A stretch of 29,733 bases of DNA from CAYOOT01 sp964405665 (GTDB taxonomy: Bacteria > Bdellovibrionota_C > UBA2361 > SZUA-149 > CAZDWZ01). Below the pieces are notes generated by a model. It was not told where the DNA came from, ran no database searches, and saw nothing but the letters and a program-made list of their open reading frames with translations. The stretch lies in assembly GCA_964405665.1 (NCBI GenBank), contig CAYOOT010000029.1, positions 1 through 29,733 of the forward strand, in the 5' to 3' direction. Position 1 is the first letter of the stretch. Each line of letters begins with the position of its first letter. The translations under genes were made by a program, and so were the position numbers. Shown here in pieces: positions 13,987 to 22,660 of this stretch.

Positions 13987-14868
13987 ATGACACCCTTCAA
14001 AAACCTCTCCTCAGAAAAACAAGGTGAGATCTATATCTATTTTGAAGCAATTCTTTGGGGACTATTTCCGGTTCTAAGCAAACTTACTTTTAATTCAATT
14101 AGTCCAATGTTTTCTTTGGGCTTGAGTTTATTCTTATCACTCTTTTATTTTTTTCCGGCAGTTGCCAAGAAAAATAAGTGGGCGGAATTAAAAGTTAAAA
14201 AAGCGTGGTTACCGATTATGTTATCAACTCTGATTTGTGGAATAGGTTTTTATATTTTGCTCTATCAAGGAACGGCACTATCTCATCCCTCTAATGTCAG
14301 TATTTTATTACTTTTTGAAGTATTTTCTACAATAGTGATTTTTAAATTATGGGGCAAAGAGAGTTTAAGTAAAAGAGAGTTAATCGGATCAATGCTGATT
14401 GTTTTTGCTGCCTGCATTGTTTTGTTTCCCGGATCTTTTCAAATCAATAAAGGAGATATCTTGATTATTATTGCCGTAATCGTTGTTCCTTTAGGAAATT
14501 ATTATAATAAAATAGCGATGTCCTATATTAGCGCCGACTCAATTCTTTTAGTAAGGAATGCGATTTCTGCGATTTTAATTTTGCTTCTGGCAAGCTATTT
14601 AGAAACATCTCCTAATTTATTAGAGATAAAACAATCAGCCATACTTTTATTGATTAATGGAGTTTTGATCTTAGGATATTCGAAAGTGCTTTGGTTAGAA
14701 GGGATTCATCGTCTGCAAATTTCCAAAGCTATTAGTATCAGTTGTCTTTTCCCTGTAATCACAATGCTTGCCAGTTATTTACTGCTGGCAAATCCACCGA
14801 CAGTTTGGCAACTGGCCGCCCTTGTTCCCGCAATTGGCGGAGTCTTGTTGATTAGTTCAGCCAGATAA
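13987..14868 (+). CDS. EamA/DMT-family inner-membrane transporter
   Basis: A 293-residue protein with about ten hydrophobic segments in two homologous halves (about 12-145 and 150-293), the EamA (drug/metabolite transporter) layout. Characteristic stretches are EAILWGLFPVLSKLTFN at the start, ALSHPSNVSILLLFEVFSTI in the first half and FPVITMLASYLLLANPPTVW with AIGGVLLISS at the end. Members export metabolites or amino acids, but the substrate cannot be read from sequence. The ribosome binding site is weak. It stands alone downstream of the tRNA repeat island and converges on the next gene. Confidence 0.88.
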   Translation: MTPFKNLSSEKQGEIYIYFEAILWGLFPVLSKLTFNSISPMFSLGLSLFLSLFYFFPAVAKKNKWAELKVKKAWLPIMLSTLICGIGFYILLYQGTALSHPSNVSILLLFEVFSTIVIFKLWGKESLSKRELIGSMLIVFAACIVLFPGSFQINKGDILIIIAVIVVPLGNYYNKIAMSYISADSILLVRNAISAILILLLASYLETSPNLLEIKQSAILLLINGVLILGYSKVLWLEGIHRLQISKAISISCLFPVITMLASYLLLANPPTVWQLAALVPAIGGVLLISSAR

Positions 14869-14883
14869 TTGTAGAAATAAAAT

Positions 14884-16524
14884 CTATACCTTCAAAACAG
14901 GAGGAGATTGGAGAGTCTTAGGTTGTTCCCCCTCTCTTTTTTCTTGTCGTCTCCTTTCGATATTCTCTTTTATTTTTTCTTGCTCCTCCTTAGTTCCCAA
15001 GTGATAGGTTCTTAGGTCAGTCCAGATAATTTTTGCGGATCTAATCATCGCCCCGAGATTTTTAAGTTGTTCTTTTTTTGGTTCTTCGACTATGCTTTTT
15101 TCAAGGAAGCCCAGGATGTCATCGCTGAATTGATCTTGTTTAAGCAGATGCCAATTTTCTTTAATAGCCTTGAGAAGATCGGGGAAATTTTTGAGATTAT
15201 CTAAAGTTGAAACAGCATCCTCTGCTCCTTTTTTGTTGCAAACGATATCAAAAAAAGATTTGTTTTCAATAAATTGGATTACTTGTTTTGCTGCTTTAGC
15301 ATCAACTTCGGAAACTTTACAATCTGATTCTGGAGAAGGTAAAGAATATAGATTGTTTCCACTGCATTTTAATTTATCCAGCTTCCACGGGAAATCATAA
15401 GAAGCATCAGAAACTGTGGCAGGCACTTTGTTACTATAAAATTTAATTTGCTCACCCAAGAAATGAGGAGACAAATTAAGGGTAAGAGTTGATTGCTCGA
15501 TTGATTCAGAAAGCAAAGTATTTTCTTGATAAGATTCTACGCCAATGTCAGATAAGCCTTGCCTGATAAAATGGACCAAGCGTTCTGAAGCCTTACTGCC
15601 TTTAGTGCCACCAAAAAGAGTGATCACTGAATCATCATTAATATTAATTTCTGCAGTTGTTAAAATAGATTTTAATTCATGTAAAGTATCTAAAGGATTG
15701 CATTCCGGGGAGAAATGAAACATCATCCCGGTTTCATGAGAAGGGATTTGCAGGCACAGAACTATTGAATCCCGACTCAGATTAGTTGCAAGAAGATTAT
15801 TGTTTTTGTCTGTTGGAGAAGCGACATGGACAAGATATTCATTTTGATTAATATACTTTATATTTTCAATTTCTGGATGAAGTTCAACATAACCATTCTT
15901 CATTAAAACAAAGTCAGATTTGGGAGAAACTTTTCCCTGAATATAAGTAAAAGGGGTTTGATCAGTTTTATCTTTCAAGCTCCAATCATATTCTTTAATC
16001 GCTGTGGCATAAGATTTATCTTTTTTGGCGATTTGATTTAGCACTTGTTCTCTTTGCTCAGGATGAAGAAATTTAAGAATGGAGAATCCTGTTTGACCTT
16101 GATTCTCAATTCCTCTTTTAGCAATTTGTTCCGGTGGTTCTTTTAGAAATAACATTGCTTCAGCAAATCTTTCAGGATGTAGATGAGCAAACATCCTCAT
16201 TATCTCGCCACAGTTAGGGCTATGTAGACTACTTGCAAAAATATAAGCTATTTTCTGATTGGAAAGGGAAGATATTTTTGCAAAAGTGCTGGCAGGATCT
16301 ACTGGCCAGGCTGCACATAAAATCTCAGCAACTTCTTTAGTGGGGATTTTTTTTAGTTCCCCTGAGCAGATCCCTTGATTATTATTGCTATCATGACAGC
16401 CAAATTTATGTTGAACGCAAGGTAAAATAGGAATTTCTCCAGAGAGCTTTGTAGGAAGCTCTAAACCGACATTCCTGGGGTTTACAAAATCAGATTCTTT
16501 AGAAGGCAAACTTTGTTCTGGCAT
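14884..16524 (-). CDS. Unknown 546-aa protein with a CheD-like central domain
   Basis: A cytosolic-looking protein with no signal peptide or membrane segment. I do not recognise the whole. Residues about 226-364 resemble CheD glutamine deamidase: RDSIVLCL (251-258), TGMMFHFSP (265-273) and VITLFGGTKGSKASERLVHF (300-319) correspond to CheD's GSCVAVCL, GGMAHFMLP and FGGA...GERNV blocks. The catalytic Cys of CheD aligns with Ser253 here, while His270 is kept. Residues 35-55 hold several Cys and His (PCVQHKFGCH, GICSGE), perhaps metal-binding. Residues 80-165 look like alpha-helical repeats. The C-terminus is Lys/Glu-rich and helical. No chemotaxis genes are nearby. A strong promoter with two operator-like sites lies upstream. 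An effector or a regulatory deamidase-fold protein are possible readings. Confidence 0.6.
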   Translation of the reverse strand: MPEQSLPSKESDFVNPRNVGLELPTKLSGEIPILPCVQHKFGCHDSNNNQGICSGELKKIPTKEVAEILCAAWPVDPASTFAKISSLSNQKIAYIFASSLHSPNCGEIMRMFAHLHPERFAEAMLFLKEPPEQIAKRGIENQGQTGFSILKFLHPEQREQVLNQIAKKDKSYATAIKEYDWSLKDKTDQTPFTYIQGKVSPKSDFVLMKNGYVELHPEIENIKYINQNEYLVHVASPTDKNNNLLATNLSRDSIVLCLQIPSHETGMMFHFSPECNPLDTLHELKSILTTAEININDDSVITLFGGTKGSKASERLVHFIRQGLSDIGVESYQENTLLSESIEQSTLTLNLSPHFLGEQIKFYSNKVPATVSDASYDFPWKLDKLKCSGNNLYSLPSPESDCKVSEVDAKAAKQVIQFIENKSFFDIVCNKKGAEDAVSTLDNLKNFPDLLKAIKENWHLLKQDQFSDDILGFLEKSIVEEPKKEQLKNLGAMIRSAKIIWTDLRTYHLGTKEEQEKIKENIERRRQEKREGEQPKTLQSPPVLKV

Positions 16525-16544
16525 AACACTACCTTTGTTTAAAC

Positions 16545-16602
16545 AATATCAGCTAGTTACATATATAAACCGAGTTTATTTGTCAAGTAATCAGCTAATT
16601 AC
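16545..16602 (-). promoter_or_regulatory. Promoter with twin operator-like boxes
   Basis: Read on the minus strand: consensus -35 TTGACA (16581-16586), a 17-base spacer and TATGTA (16558-16563). GTAATTAGCTGATTAC, nearly palindromic, occupies 16587-16602 directly upstream of the -35. GTAACTAGCTGATATT (16545-16560) overlaps the -10. The two boxes agree at 13 of 16 positions and lie 42 bases apart, four helical turns. This suggests a dedicated regulator of the CheD-like gene. Confidence 0.6.
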
Positions 16603-16619
16603 TTAAAAATATGGGGTTT

Positions 16620-17789
16620 TTATTTTTCTTCCATTCCCATGATCAAATACCCACCCAGACAGAGAAACAAAATATTTGCCGTCCAAGCGGCAGCGGTAAT
16701 CGGTATTAGTTCGGCATTACCAAAAGAAATGCTAATTGCATGTAAGACATAATAACCAAAACCGATCAATACTCCCAAAGCCAAATTTAAACTTAAATTT
16801 CCCGAACGTGCTGGAGTAAGCGCAAGTGGAAAAGAAATTAAAATAACCACTAGATTGATTAGGGGGAAAGAAATTTTAGCCGCTAAGTCCAGAAGGTAAT
16901 TGGTAACAGGCACGCCTTCGGCAGATAATTTTTTGATGTAACTTTTAAGTTCAAAATAACTTAATGTATCGGCATTTCGTTCCAGTTTATATAAATCTTC
17001 CGGTGTTTGATTGATCAGTAAGGGAGCCAGTTTAAAAGTGCTGGAATTAAAATTACCTTTGCGATCAACAGAAGTTTCAATCACGTCTTTCATGATCCAG
17101 CCGATATTGGGATCTCCTCCCCAGTTTGCCTCATTGGCATCGGTGCGATAATCAAGAGAAAAGTTTTTATCCAATTCATAGATAGAAATATTTTTTAAAG
17201 TTGTGGTTTTGGAATCATATAATCCAAAGTTATAAAATTTGTTTTTTTCTCGGTGCCAAAAATTAGATCTGCTAAAAGTTCCTTTTTCCGCTTTTTTCTT
17301 AATATCAAAATGATAAATTCTCTCTAATTTTTGAGTGGCATTAGGAACAATAGTTTCCGCATTTAAAAACATTATCAGGGAAAGCAATAATCCCATAACA
17401 AGTAAGGGTTTTAAAATATAAAAAAGACTTGTTCCCACAGCACGCATCGCCGTTATTTCAGAAGATTGGGAAAGGCGACCGATTGCAAACAAAGTTGCGA
17501 CAAGAGTCGCTACCGGCATCATCAACTGGAGGATCAATGGGATTTTATAGAACATGTAATTCAGGGCCATGGAAAAAGAAACGGATTCTCTAATAAAAAG
17601 ATCGATTCGTTCAAAAAGATCAAAAACCAAAAACAAACCCACCGAAGCGAAAAGACAAATAAAAAATATATTAATAAATGCAGAAAGAACATATTTTTGG
17701 ATGATGCTGGGAAATAAAAATTCCTTAATTTCCGCCATTAAGAGCAGGGCCCGTCTTCTGAATTTTGTTTTAACTACTTTATTGATCAT
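16620..17789 (-). CDS. lptG: LPS export permease LptG (YjgP/YjgQ family)
   Basis: A 389-residue inner-membrane protein with a three-TM N-terminal block, a periplasmic jellyroll-like domain of about 170 residues and a three-TM C-terminal block, the LptF/LptG layout. FAIGRLSQSSEITAMRAVGT at about 106-125 is the cytoplasmic coupling-helix motif that contacts LptB. It forms the LptB2FG extractor with LptF and LptB. It is second in the operon and overlaps lptF by 4 bases (ATGA). A start at the internal ATG coding MAEIKEF is also possible, because the first 17 residues are basic and unusual. Calling it LptG rather than LptF rests on gene order. Confidence 0.88.
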   Translation of the reverse strand: MINKVVKTKFRRRALLLMAEIKEFLFPSIIQKYVLSAFINIFFICLFASVGLFLVFDLFERIDLFIRESVSFSMALNYMFYKIPLILQLMMPVATLVATLFAIGRLSQSSEITAMRAVGTSLFYILKPLLVMGLLLSLIMFLNAETIVPNATQKLERIYHFDIKKKAEKGTFSRSNFWHREKNKFYNFGLYDSKTTTLKNISIYELDKNFSLDYRTDANEANWGGDPNIGWIMKDVIETSVDRKGNFNSSTFKLAPLLINQTPEDLYKLERNADTLSYFELKSYIKKLSAEGVPVTNYLLDLAAKISFPLINLVVILISFPLALTPARSGNLSLNLALGVLIGFGYYVLHAISISFGNAELIPITAAAWTANILFLCLGGYLIMGMEEK

Positions 17790-19006
17790 CCTAAATTTTC
17801 CAAGAAACCTAATTTTTTAGCAATTCTATAAAATAAGTTATCAAATACATAGCTAACAGCCTGCCAGCGATCACTGCCAATTTGTCTTAACCAATAAGCG
17901 CCGAGAATGAAAAAAATAATATTAGGCAGCCAAATAATAAAGGAGATGTTTCTTGTATTTTGGCTGGCGATGGCGGAAGTAATACCAAGAATCAGATAGT
18001 AAATTAAAATCAAGGAAATTCCTAAAATGACATTTCCGGAAGCACCCCAGGTGCGGTTAGTCCGTGTCGGTTGCACGCCCAAGGCTAGTGCCAGTAAAGT
18101 TACGGCAAAACAGGAAGTGGGAATAACCAGTCTTTTTTGCAATTCCACCCAATAGCGAGATAACTGCAAATTGTCTTCTTTACTAAGTTGAGAGATGATT
18201 TCCAAAGTAAGTATAGCCGGAATAAGCTCTGTGATTTTCATTTCACTGGAACCTTTTTTTTGTTGAGAATAATTTTCATCCATCAATTGGCTATGAGGCA
18301 AAAGAATTTTATTCACCTGAAAAAGTGTATAATTAAAATTCAAGCCCACACCTTCTTGAATTGAACCGTCATAGAGCTGTAAGGAAAGAGTTCGTGTCTC
18401 TTCGTCAGAAATAATTTGGCCGTGTTTTGCCAAAAAATTTCTGCTGATATCAGGATCCTGGTGATCGGAAATTAAAATATTATTTAATTTGCCTGTATTT
18501 TCATCCACACTTTCGGCATAAATTGTTAAAGTGCCAAAGTCATTAAAAACCCCCGGAGTAATTCCCGAGGTTGCTCTTAGTTTTGCAATTTCAAATAGAC
18601 CTAAACCTAAATTATAATTAGCCCAGGGGCGAACCCAAAAACTAAGAACTAAAGAAATGGTACAGGTGATTGTTGCCAATGTGATTAAAGGAATGGCCAG
18701 TTTTTTTAAGCTCATTCCGCTAGCGCGAATTACAATCAGCTCGCTATCGGCACTTAATCTGCCCAATGCCAGTAGTATTCCCAGTAATAATGCCATGGGA
18801 ATGGCAATTTCTAGAAAGGCGGGAATGACGTAAGAAAATAAAAGAAGAGTGTCTCCAATTGGTACATTTTTGTTAACAATTAAATCTACAAGTTTGAGAA
18901 TTCTTCCAAGAAACAGTAAACCAGTAAAAATAAATAAAGAGAATAAGAACGGCGCGAGGGTTTCCTTTACAATGTACTTGTAAAGAATAGGTATACTCTT
19001 GGCCAC
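17786..19006 (-). CDS. lptF: LPS export permease LptF (YjgP/YjgQ family)
   Basis: A 406-residue permease with the same three-TM, periplasmic domain, three-TM plan as LptG. It starts IPILYKYIVKETLAPFLFSL and carries the coupling motif LALGRLSADSELIVIRASGM at about 80-99 and LALGVQPTRTNRTWG before the final TM block. With LptG it forms the membrane channel through which LptB-driven ATP hydrolysis lifts LPS to LptC. It lies 15 bases downstream of rpsU and is translationally coupled to lptG. Naming follows its first position in the pair. Confidence 0.9.
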   Translation of the reverse strand: MAKSIPILYKYIVKETLAPFLFSLFIFTGLLFLGRILKLVDLIVNKNVPIGDTLLLFSYVIPAFLEIAIPMALLLGILLALGRLSADSELIVIRASGMSLKKLAIPLITLATITCTISLVLSFWVRPWANYNLGLGLFEIAKLRATSGITPGVFNDFGTLTIYAESVDENTGKLNNILISDHQDPDISRNFLAKHGQIISDEETRTLSLQLYDGSIQEGVGLNFNYTLFQVNKILLPHSQLMDENYSQQKKGSSEMKITELIPAILTLEIISQLSKEDNLQLSRYWVELQKRLVIPTSCFAVTLLALALGVQPTRTNRTWGASGNVILGISLILIYYLILGITSAIASQNTRNISFIIWLPNIIFFILGAYWLRQIGSDRWQAVSYVFDNLFYRIAKKLGFLENLG

Positions 19007-19021
19007 AGGTTATTTTAAAGT

Positions 19022-19222
19022 TTATAAAGTAATTTTTTTTGCTCGATCTGCTTCTTTACGACGTTTCTTTACAGATTCTTTGTCTTTTCTTTTTTTCTTT
19101 TCAGAAGGTTTTTCATAAAATCTTCTTGCTTTGAGTTCTTTAAAAACGCCTTCGCGGATCAGTTTACGCTTGAGAACGCGCATTGCCTTTTCTAGATTTT
19201 GGTTGACTATAATTTCAATCAT
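19022..19222 (-). CDS. rpsU: 30S ribosomal protein bS21
   Basis: A 66-residue very basic protein: VNQNLEKAMRVLKRKLIREG, then VFKELKARRFYEKPSEKKKR and a Lys/Arg tail. This is bS21, which sits near the anti-Shine-Dalgarno end of 16S rRNA in the 30S subunit. It is the first gene of an apparent rpsU-lptF-lptG transcript. Its upstream region (19223-19414) is shared with the divergent gene at 19415 and has no ORF. Confidence 0.95.
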   Translation of the reverse strand: MIEIIVNQNLEKAMRVLKRKLIREGVFKELKARRFYEKPSEKKKRKDKESVKKRRKEADRAKKITL

Positions 19223-19414
19223 TTAAAAGATAAATCCTATAAATTTAATCAAAAGTTCTTAATTTAATTTACAGCATATAACTTAAAATTGATCGTAATT
19301 GCAAATTTTAATTGAAGTATTTACTTAGGCATAGTTATTTTTATGACATTCAGGTATAAGAGGCTGCAAGCTTAGTGCTTGAATTTATTAGATTTTGCTA
19401 GTTTTGGAGGGATT

Positions 19415-19879
19415 GTGAACGAGGGGATAAATGGTAAGCTGAATGAAATCGATAGCTTATTGGAAATGGTAGAGTTTCTTTTTAAAAATGCCAATCAAGA
19501 AAAATTAAAAAGTGTTTTACCGCTAGCTGGAATTACACTGACGCTGACTCAACTCCGAGCAAAGATTTATGAAATAGTAACGACAGGTTCAAGAATCAAT
19601 AATCCACCGCCAATTAGCCCAGTACAAAGAGAACTGCCAAAATTTGTAGAACAAGTTGCCAGTTCCGAAATAAAAAAAGAAGAGAATGAAATCCAAGAAA
19701 CCGAAAGCGATGAAAACTTAGCCGATTTTGTCAAAGGATTAAGTTCTACTCTTTCCAAGAGGATTCAAATGTTACCTGTTGAGGGAGCAGAAAAAAATCC
19801 AGCCCCCCGTCAAGGGCGAATTAGGCAATTGCTAAATAAGGAACAATCCAAAGTAAATGAAGAGTCAGCAAGTGAATAA
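19415..19879 (+). CDS. Small acidic protein of unknown function
   Basis: About 154 residues from GTG 19415, chosen because GGAGGG (19406-19411) stands just before it; an in-frame TTG at 19379 would add 12 residues but has no good ribosome binding site. No signal peptide. Residues about 5-55 are predicted helical (GKLNEIDSLLEMVEFLFKNA, then LPLAGITLTLTQLRAKIYEI). The remainder is charged, Glu/Lys/Pro-rich and probably disordered. The family is not recognised. It overlaps the TPR lipoprotein start by 23 bases, so the two are probably co-translated and may act together. Confidence 0.65.
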   Translation: MNEGINGKLNEIDSLLEMVEFLFKNANQEKLKSVLPLAGITLTLTQLRAKIYEIVTTGSRINNPPPISPVQRELPKFVEQVASSEIKKEENEIQETESDENLADFVKGLSSTLSKRIQMLPVEGAEKNPAPRQGRIRQLLNKEQSKVNEESASE

Positions 19880-21638
19880 GCTTTTTTTATTATCTTTAAT
19901 TTTAGTTTTTTCTACGGCTGCTTGTTCCTCTAAAAAAATTGTTTTTACTGATCCTGGAGATAAAGTTTCAGTTACGCCGCTGTTAAAAGATGAACTTCTA
20001 AAAGCGACAGAAGAAGAAGCAAAAGTTCCTGAAGCAGCTCAAGCGCAATATTATTTTATTCGCGGTCAGGTGGCGATCTCTGAAGAGAAATATGATCTGG
20101 CTCTTGAATTCTTGAAAAAAGCTTCCGATCTGGATACGTCTGCTGCGCCGACCCTCCGTAAATCTTTGGCACAACTTTATTTAAGGCTGGGAAAGTCTGA
20201 AGAAGCTTTAGAAGAAGTGGAAAAAGCACTGAAAAACAATGCTGAAGATTTGGAATTACTTCAGCTAAAAGGAGGAATTTATGCCACAAAACATGATTCT
20301 GCAAAAGCTATTGAGACTTACAATAAAATAATAAAATTAAAACCTCAGGCAGAAGATGCCTATGTTTTTATTGCCAGTCTTTATGCCCAAGATCAAAATT
20401 TTGATTCCGCAAAAGAAATTCTACAAACTTTAATTAAGCAAAATCCCCAATCTTTTTTTGGTTATTATTATTTTGCAAGAATGTCGGAAGCCGCCGGGGA
20501 CGTTAAATCGGCAGAAGCTGCTTACAAAAAAGCCTTAATAATTAATCCTAAAGCCGATAGTGTCAGCCTGGATTTGGCCAGAGTCTATGGCAATCAAAAG
20601 AAATATAAGGCAGCTATTGAAATATGTGAGAAGATATTAAAAGAAGATTCCAGAAATTTAGCGGCAAGAAATCTTTTAGGACAACTTTTGCTGGGAGACA
20701 ATCGGGTAGATAAAGCGATTAAAGAATTTGAGAAAGTAGGTTTATTGGAAAATGATCCAACTGATACTCGTTTGAAAATAGCCTTAATCAAAATTCAGCA
20801 AGGAGATTTAAATGGTGCAGTTGTTGAATTAAATTTAATTCTAACAGAAAAGCCGGACTATGTTGCCGCAAGATATTATTTGGCCTCGGCCTATGCTAAT
20901 TTAAAAAAAGTTACTGATGCTTTAGTCGAAATAAAAAAGATAAAACCAGCTGACGAATACTATGTTGATGCAAAAATCCTGGAATCTTTTTTGCTTTCCC
21001 AGGATAAACGTTATAACGAAGCAATTGCCAGTATTAACCAAGTTTTAGAAGTTAAAAAAGACGATCCCAAGCTTTTAGTTTTGCTGGCTAACCTCCAGCA
21101 TGACGCCCAAGATATTCAATCCGCTGTTGATACCACCAAGAAATTAATCGAGCTTAATCCTAATGACGACAAGATTTTTTTTAATTTAGGAGTTTTGTTA
21201 GACGAGCAAGGCAAAAAGGAAGAAGCCCTGGCGGCAATGAACAAAGCAATTGATCTTAATTCTAAAAATGCCAACGCTCTTAATTATTTGGGATATTCTT
21301 ATATCGAGAAAGGTGAAAAACTAGATGATGCTGAAAAATTAATTCGCCAGGCTTTAAAGATAGAAAAAAATAACGGATATTTTATTGATAGCTTAGGTTG
21401 GCTGCTTTATACCCGTGGCAAATATGCAGAAGCTGTAAAACAATTGGAAACTGCCGCAAAGTTAGTTCCTACTGATGCAGTAATTTTAGAACACTATGCA
21501 CTGGCCTTAATTAAATTAAACCAGGGTGCTCAAGCTTTAGAGGTTGTGAATAAAGCAATTTTACTTGCTCCGCAAAGTGATGATAAGCAGGTAGAAGACA
21601 GATTAAAAAAACTTCTGGAAAAATTAAAAGGAAAGTGA
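19857..21638 (+). CDS. TPR-repeat outer-membrane lipoprotein
   Basis: A 593-residue protein. The signal peptide ends in a lipobox, FSTAACSS, with the lipidated Cys at residue 23. From about residue 60 to the end there are about a dozen 34-residue tetratricopeptide repeats, e.g. YYFIRGQVAISEEKYDLALE, AYKKALIINPKADS and LNYLGYSYIEKGEKLDDAEK. The protein is probably a periplasm-facing scaffold for protein partners. The start is uncertain between ATG 19857 and GTG 19872. The stop overlaps the next start (GTGA), coupling it to the LolB-like lipoprotein. This pairing suggests a role in outer-membrane or envelope assembly; that is inference. Confidence 0.85.
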   Translation: MKSQQVNKLFLLSLILVFSTAACSSKKIVFTDPGDKVSVTPLLKDELLKATEEEAKVPEAAQAQYYFIRGQVAISEEKYDLALEFLKKASDLDTSAAPTLRKSLAQLYLRLGKSEEALEEVEKALKNNAEDLELLQLKGGIYATKHDSAKAIETYNKIIKLKPQAEDAYVFIASLYAQDQNFDSAKEILQTLIKQNPQSFFGYYYFARMSEAAGDVKSAEAAYKKALIINPKADSVSLDLARVYGNQKKYKAAIEICEKILKEDSRNLAARNLLGQLLLGDNRVDKAIKEFEKVGLLENDPTDTRLKIALIKIQQGDLNGAVVELNLILTEKPDYVAARYYLASAYANLKKVTDALVEIKKIKPADEYYVDAKILESFLLSQDKRYNEAIASINQVLEVKKDDPKLLVLLANLQHDAQDIQSAVDTTKKLIELNPNDDKIFFNLGVLLDEQGKKEEALAAMNKAIDLNSKNANALNYLGYSYIEKGEKLDDAEKLIRQALKIEKNNGYFIDSLGWLLYTRGKYAEAVKQLETAAKLVPTDAVILEHYALALIKLNQGAQALEVVNKAILLAPQSDDKQVEDRLKKLLEKLKGK

Positions 21639-22462
21639 AAGCCTTAAAACTAAGTTTATTGTTTGTTTTTTTTCTTTCATCCTGCAGTCTATTTACCGGC
21701 CAAAAATTTCCTACTTTAGATAATTTCGTTGAAGTTTCCACTACAGAAAAATTTTTCTTTCTTGATCAATTGAAAGCAGAGAGTAATTTATTAAATTCCG
21801 CTCGGGGAAAAGTTGAAATTACTCTTAAAAACAACTTGGGGTCAAAAAACTTTAAGGAAGTTTTTGTTTTTCAAAGACCCGATCATTTACGAATTGAATT
21901 TTTTGCCACCGCTCTAAATAAATTACTGGGCCTAGTTCTCTTGAAAGAAGATCAGCTGAAGTTTTATGATTTTGATGCAAACGTGCTATACCTGGGAGAA
22001 AATTCTGCGGCAAGCTTTTATAAGATAACACAACTCCCTTTTTCTGCAGAAGAACTGATGCATTGGTTTTGTGCCAAATTTTATTTAGCAGATTCTTCGG
22101 AAACCTCTTACCATGTTTATCAGAATGCGCTGAACAAACAAAAAGCTGTTTTAAAAAAATCCGCCAATGAAAGCACTCTAGTTTTTTTCAAATCCGATGT
22201 AAATAAAAATACGGGACTGGGGAATATTTTTATTGATTCCATTGAGGTTCGGGATAGCGCTGGTAAAACAAATTTTTATTCCAAGTTTACTTATCAAAAT
22301 GAAAATGGAGCAATTAAAGAAATTGAAATTTCTATTCCCCAAGAAAGTTTGAAGGGAAAAATAGTGGTGCAAAGCATCAAATATAATCCCAACTTGGCAG
22401 CAAACTTTGAAAAGTTATTTAACTTTGAAAAGGATTTACCTGTTAGGTATTTGGCGGATTGA
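21635..22462 (+). CDS. LolB-like / DUF4292-type outer-membrane lipoprotein
   Basis: A 275-residue lipoprotein. The signal peptide with lipobox LSSCS gives the lipidated Cys at residue 17. The mature part starts with a helix and then beta strands carrying ARGKVEITLKNNLGSKNFKE, VFVFQRPDHLRIEFFATALN and LLGLVLLKEDQLKFYDFDAN. This is the pattern of the LolA/LolB-type half-barrel that holds lipoprotein acyl chains. The start is GTG 21635, overlapping the TPR gene stop. LolB would insert lipoproteins into the outer membrane; similarity is at fold level only, so DUF4292-type is an equal label. Confidence 0.65.
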   Translation: MKALKLSLLFVFFLSSCSLFTGQKFPTLDNFVEVSTTEKFFFLDQLKAESNLLNSARGKVEITLKNNLGSKNFKEVFVFQRPDHLRIEFFATALNKLLGLVLLKEDQLKFYDFDANVLYLGENSAASFYKITQLPFSAEELMHWFCAKFYLADSSETSYHVYQNALNKQKAVLKKSANESTLVFFKSDVNKNTGLGNIFIDSIEVRDSAGKTNFYSKFTYQNENGAIKEIEISIPQESLKGKIVVQSIKYNPNLAANFEKLFNFEKDLPVRYLAD

Positions 22463-22523
22463 GCTGATACAACAAAATTACTTACTATATCAATTCAAGA
22501 ACTCAGAGATTAGGGCTATTAAC

Positions 22524-22619
22524 TTAACTCATTTGAGTAATCAGCCTTAAGTTGCCTTGTTTTTTTACTTGTGGCTTTTTATATTCTTTCTTTTTTTCTT
22601 TTTTCTTTTTAGTAGGCAT
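22524..22619 (-). CDS. Candidate RiPP precursor-like small peptide (lasso-type leader pattern)
   Basis: A 31-codon ORF from ATG 22619, preceded by a strong GAGGA ribosome binding site (22625-22629). Residues 1-12 are nearly all Lys. Y13, P16, V18, G22 and T28 (EYKKPQVKKQGNLRLITQMS) match the lasso leader consensus YxxPx[L]xxxGxxxxxT at every spacing. Only Q-M-S follow the Thr, so there is no room for a normal lasso core; the last residue is Ser. The island beside it encodes a PqqD-like protein (leader binder) and an HPr-kinase-like protein, a class known to phosphorylate the C-terminal Ser of some lasso precursors. It could instead be a truncated relic or a chance Lys-rich ORF. Confidence 0.45.
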   Translation of the reverse strand: MPTKKKKEKKKEYKKPQVKKQGNLRLITQMS

Positions 22620-22660
22620 TTCTTTCCTCAATTATTTGTTCTCCTTATTGCTATCGGACG

